Source: Arthrobacter alpinus (GTDB taxonomy: Bacteria > Actinomycetota > Actinomycetes > Actinomycetales > Micrococcaceae). Taken from it: a stretch of 64,000 bases of DNA. Position 1 is the stretch's first letter, and every line of letters begins with the position of its first letter. The position numbers and the translations under genes are program-made. The notes under the pieces were generated by a model that was given only the letters and a program-made list of their open reading frames with translations, did not search any database and was not told where the DNA came from. This document shows, one piece after another, positions 63,097 to 64,000 of this stretch. Location: assembly GCF_001294625.1 (NCBI RefSeq), contig NZ_CP012677.1:3286001-3350000 (forward strand), read 5' to 3'.

Positions 63097-64000
63097 CTAG
63101 TAGCTGTCGCCGCCTCCGCCGTCGTTGGCCATGTTGGCGAAACGTGAATAGTGGCCCTGGAATCCGACCGTAATGGTCTTGGTGGGACCGTTACGGTGCT
63201 TGGCCACAATCACGTCAGCCTCACCGGCACGGGCCGACTCCTTGTCGTACATGTCCTCGCGGTGGAGCAAGATGACCATGTCGGCGTCCTGCTCGATCGA
63301 TCCGGATTCACGCAGGTCGGAGACCATCGGCTTCTTGTCTGTGCGCTGCTCGGATCCACGGTTCAGCTGTGACAAGGCCACCACAGGAACCTGCAACTCC
63401 TTGGCCAAGAGTTTCAGGGCACGGGAGAATTCGGAAACTTCCTGCTGTCGCGACTCCACCTTCTTGCCGGAGGACATCAGCTGCAAGTAGTCAAGGATGA
63501 CAAGTTTGAGGTTGTGCTGCTGCTTCAGGCGCCGGCACTTGGCACGGATCTCCATCAAGGACATGTTGGGGGAATCATCAATGAACAGCGGGGCGTCATT
63601 CATCTTGCCCATGGTGGTGGCGATTTTTGACCATTGGTCGTCCTTGACAGTTCCCTTGCGGAGGTCCTGCAAGCTGATAGTGGCCTCGGCGGAGAGCAGG
63701 CGCATGGCCAGCTCGTTCCGGCCCATTTCCAGGGAAAAGACAACGGTTGCCATATTGTGTGTGATGGCGGCGGATCTGGCCCAGTCAAGTGCGAACGTTG
63801 AATTATGCGTAGGAATGAAAGAGCGTCCAGCCAGATACAGATGGCTGCTGTGGGCGATTTGGATGCACCTCACCGGCACAGAGTCAACAGCGCGTACCGA
63901 TTTGATGAAGCGCTGGTTACGCTTGGGCGTGGCCCGAGCGTCCGGTTCCTTGTGCAACAGTTGCTTACGGGTCAGCCCAAAGACAACATCGTTGGTAGCG
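63097..64000 (-). CDS. dnaB: replicative DNA helicase DnaB, C-terminal part, intein-interrupted (5' end outside window)
   Basis: The frame stays open to the right edge. The helicase C-terminal domain runs from residue Ser at 63801 (STFALDWARSAAI) through LVILDYLQLMSSG (Walker B), ALSQLNRGSEQR, SGSIEQDADMVILLHRED and AKHRNGPTKTITVGF to GGGGDSY. Upstream of the serine, the expected Walker A GxxxxGK is absent; instead lie an intein splice end (see 63802-64000). DnaB unwinds DNA at the replication fork. Splicing would restore the Walker A as ...GK-ST. The other common DnaB intein site (ESG-SIEQD) is empty here. Confidence 0.93.
   Translation of the reverse strand, partial: ATNDVVFGLTRKQLLHKEPDARATPKRNQRFIKSVRAVDSVPVRCIQIAHSSHLYLAGRSFIPTHNSTFALDWARSAAITHNMATVVFSLEMGRNELAMRLLSAEATISLQDLRKGTVKDDQWSKIATTMGKMNDAPLFIDDSPNMSLMEIRAKCRRLKQQHNLKLVILDYLQLMSSGKKVESRQQEVSEFSRALKLLAKELQVPVVALSQLNRGSEQRTDKKPMVSDLRESGSIEQDADMVILLHREDMYDKESARAGEADVIVAKHRNGPTKTITVGFQGHYSRFANMANDGGGGDSY
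63802..64000 (-). other. C-terminal part of a DnaB intein in the Walker A motif
   Basis: The 66 codons from the right edge to 63802 end in the intein block F/G pattern: VRCIQIAHSSHLYLAGRSF then IPTHN, followed by extein Ser. The terminal His-Asn and +1 serine are the residues needed for asparagine cyclisation and the final splicing step. The rest of the intein, including any homing endonuclease and the N-terminal block, is outside the window. The assignment is strong because intein and helicase share one uninterrupted frame. Confidence 0.9.

Overview
The window looks like chromosome from a high-GC Gram-positive actinobacterium of the Micrococcaceae, most like Arthrobacter and relatives. This is inferred from the high GC, frequent GTG/TTG starts, coryneform-type haem uptake genes (HtaA-domain proteins with HmuTUV), class-E-sortase-type LAxTG anchors, and a PTH2-type peptidyl-tRNA hydrolase. 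No rRNA, tRNA, CRISPR array, integrase or insertion sequence was seen, and no gene-free stretch exceeds about 300 bases.

Layout. 1-8020: haem acquisition, with a large HtaA-domain surface protein (cut by the left edge), a small LAKTG-anchored surface protein, the divergent ABC transporter hmuTUV, and a haem oxygenase. 8127-18943: TauE permease, oxidoreductase plus sugar-type MFS transporter, an HTH protein overlapping a MobA-like nucleotidyltransferase, PucR regulator divergent from alanine dehydrogenase, hydrolase, DHFR-like protein, aminotransferase and SGNH hydrolase. 19139-21783: LASTG-anchored protein divergent from a Tat-type secreted PHP phosphoesterase preceded by a PHO-box-like repeat. 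21806-26657: branched-chain/pyruvate dehydrogenase-type E1alpha-E1beta-E2 operon and a HisC-like aminotransferase. 26740-30735: holin-like protein, a WXG100-like protein coupled to an alpha/beta hydrolase (possible type VII secretion pair), and purB. 30840-39562: decayed NERD-domain gene, DUF2695-like protein, hotdog thioesterase, a BPGM / GH65 phosphorylase / aminotransferase operon, PTH2, rlmN and a small unknown. 39681-46146: poxB, a decayed mannitol operon (mtlA and mtlD pseudogenes), TetR regulator, and intact PTS EI and HPr. 46174-50666: MoaD-like/BNR pair and the copper operon csoR-copZ-copA. 50648-52382: DMT exporter and CGNR regulator. 52396-58670: N-acetylglucosamine/chitobiose ABC transporter (NgcEFG-like), SIS protein, RpiR regulator and divergent sugar kinase. 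58691-63084: small membrane proteins, MATE exporter coupled to a LysR gene, and a divergent EamA exporter. 63097-64000: the 3' part of dnaB, interrupted by an intein in the Walker A motif and running off the right edge.

Themes. Nutrient scavenging dominates: haem iron, phosphoester phosphate, GlcNAc/chitobiose and alpha-glucosides. Candidate operators lie in front of most of these systems. Two loci are eroding (mannitol PTS and NERD gene). A set of very long, nearly perfect intergenic palindromes (18-31 bp stems) sits at gene 3' ends. The most unusual items are these palindromes, the WXG100/hydrolase pair, the DnaB intein, the PHO-box-linked PHP protein and the step-by-step decay of the mannitol operon.
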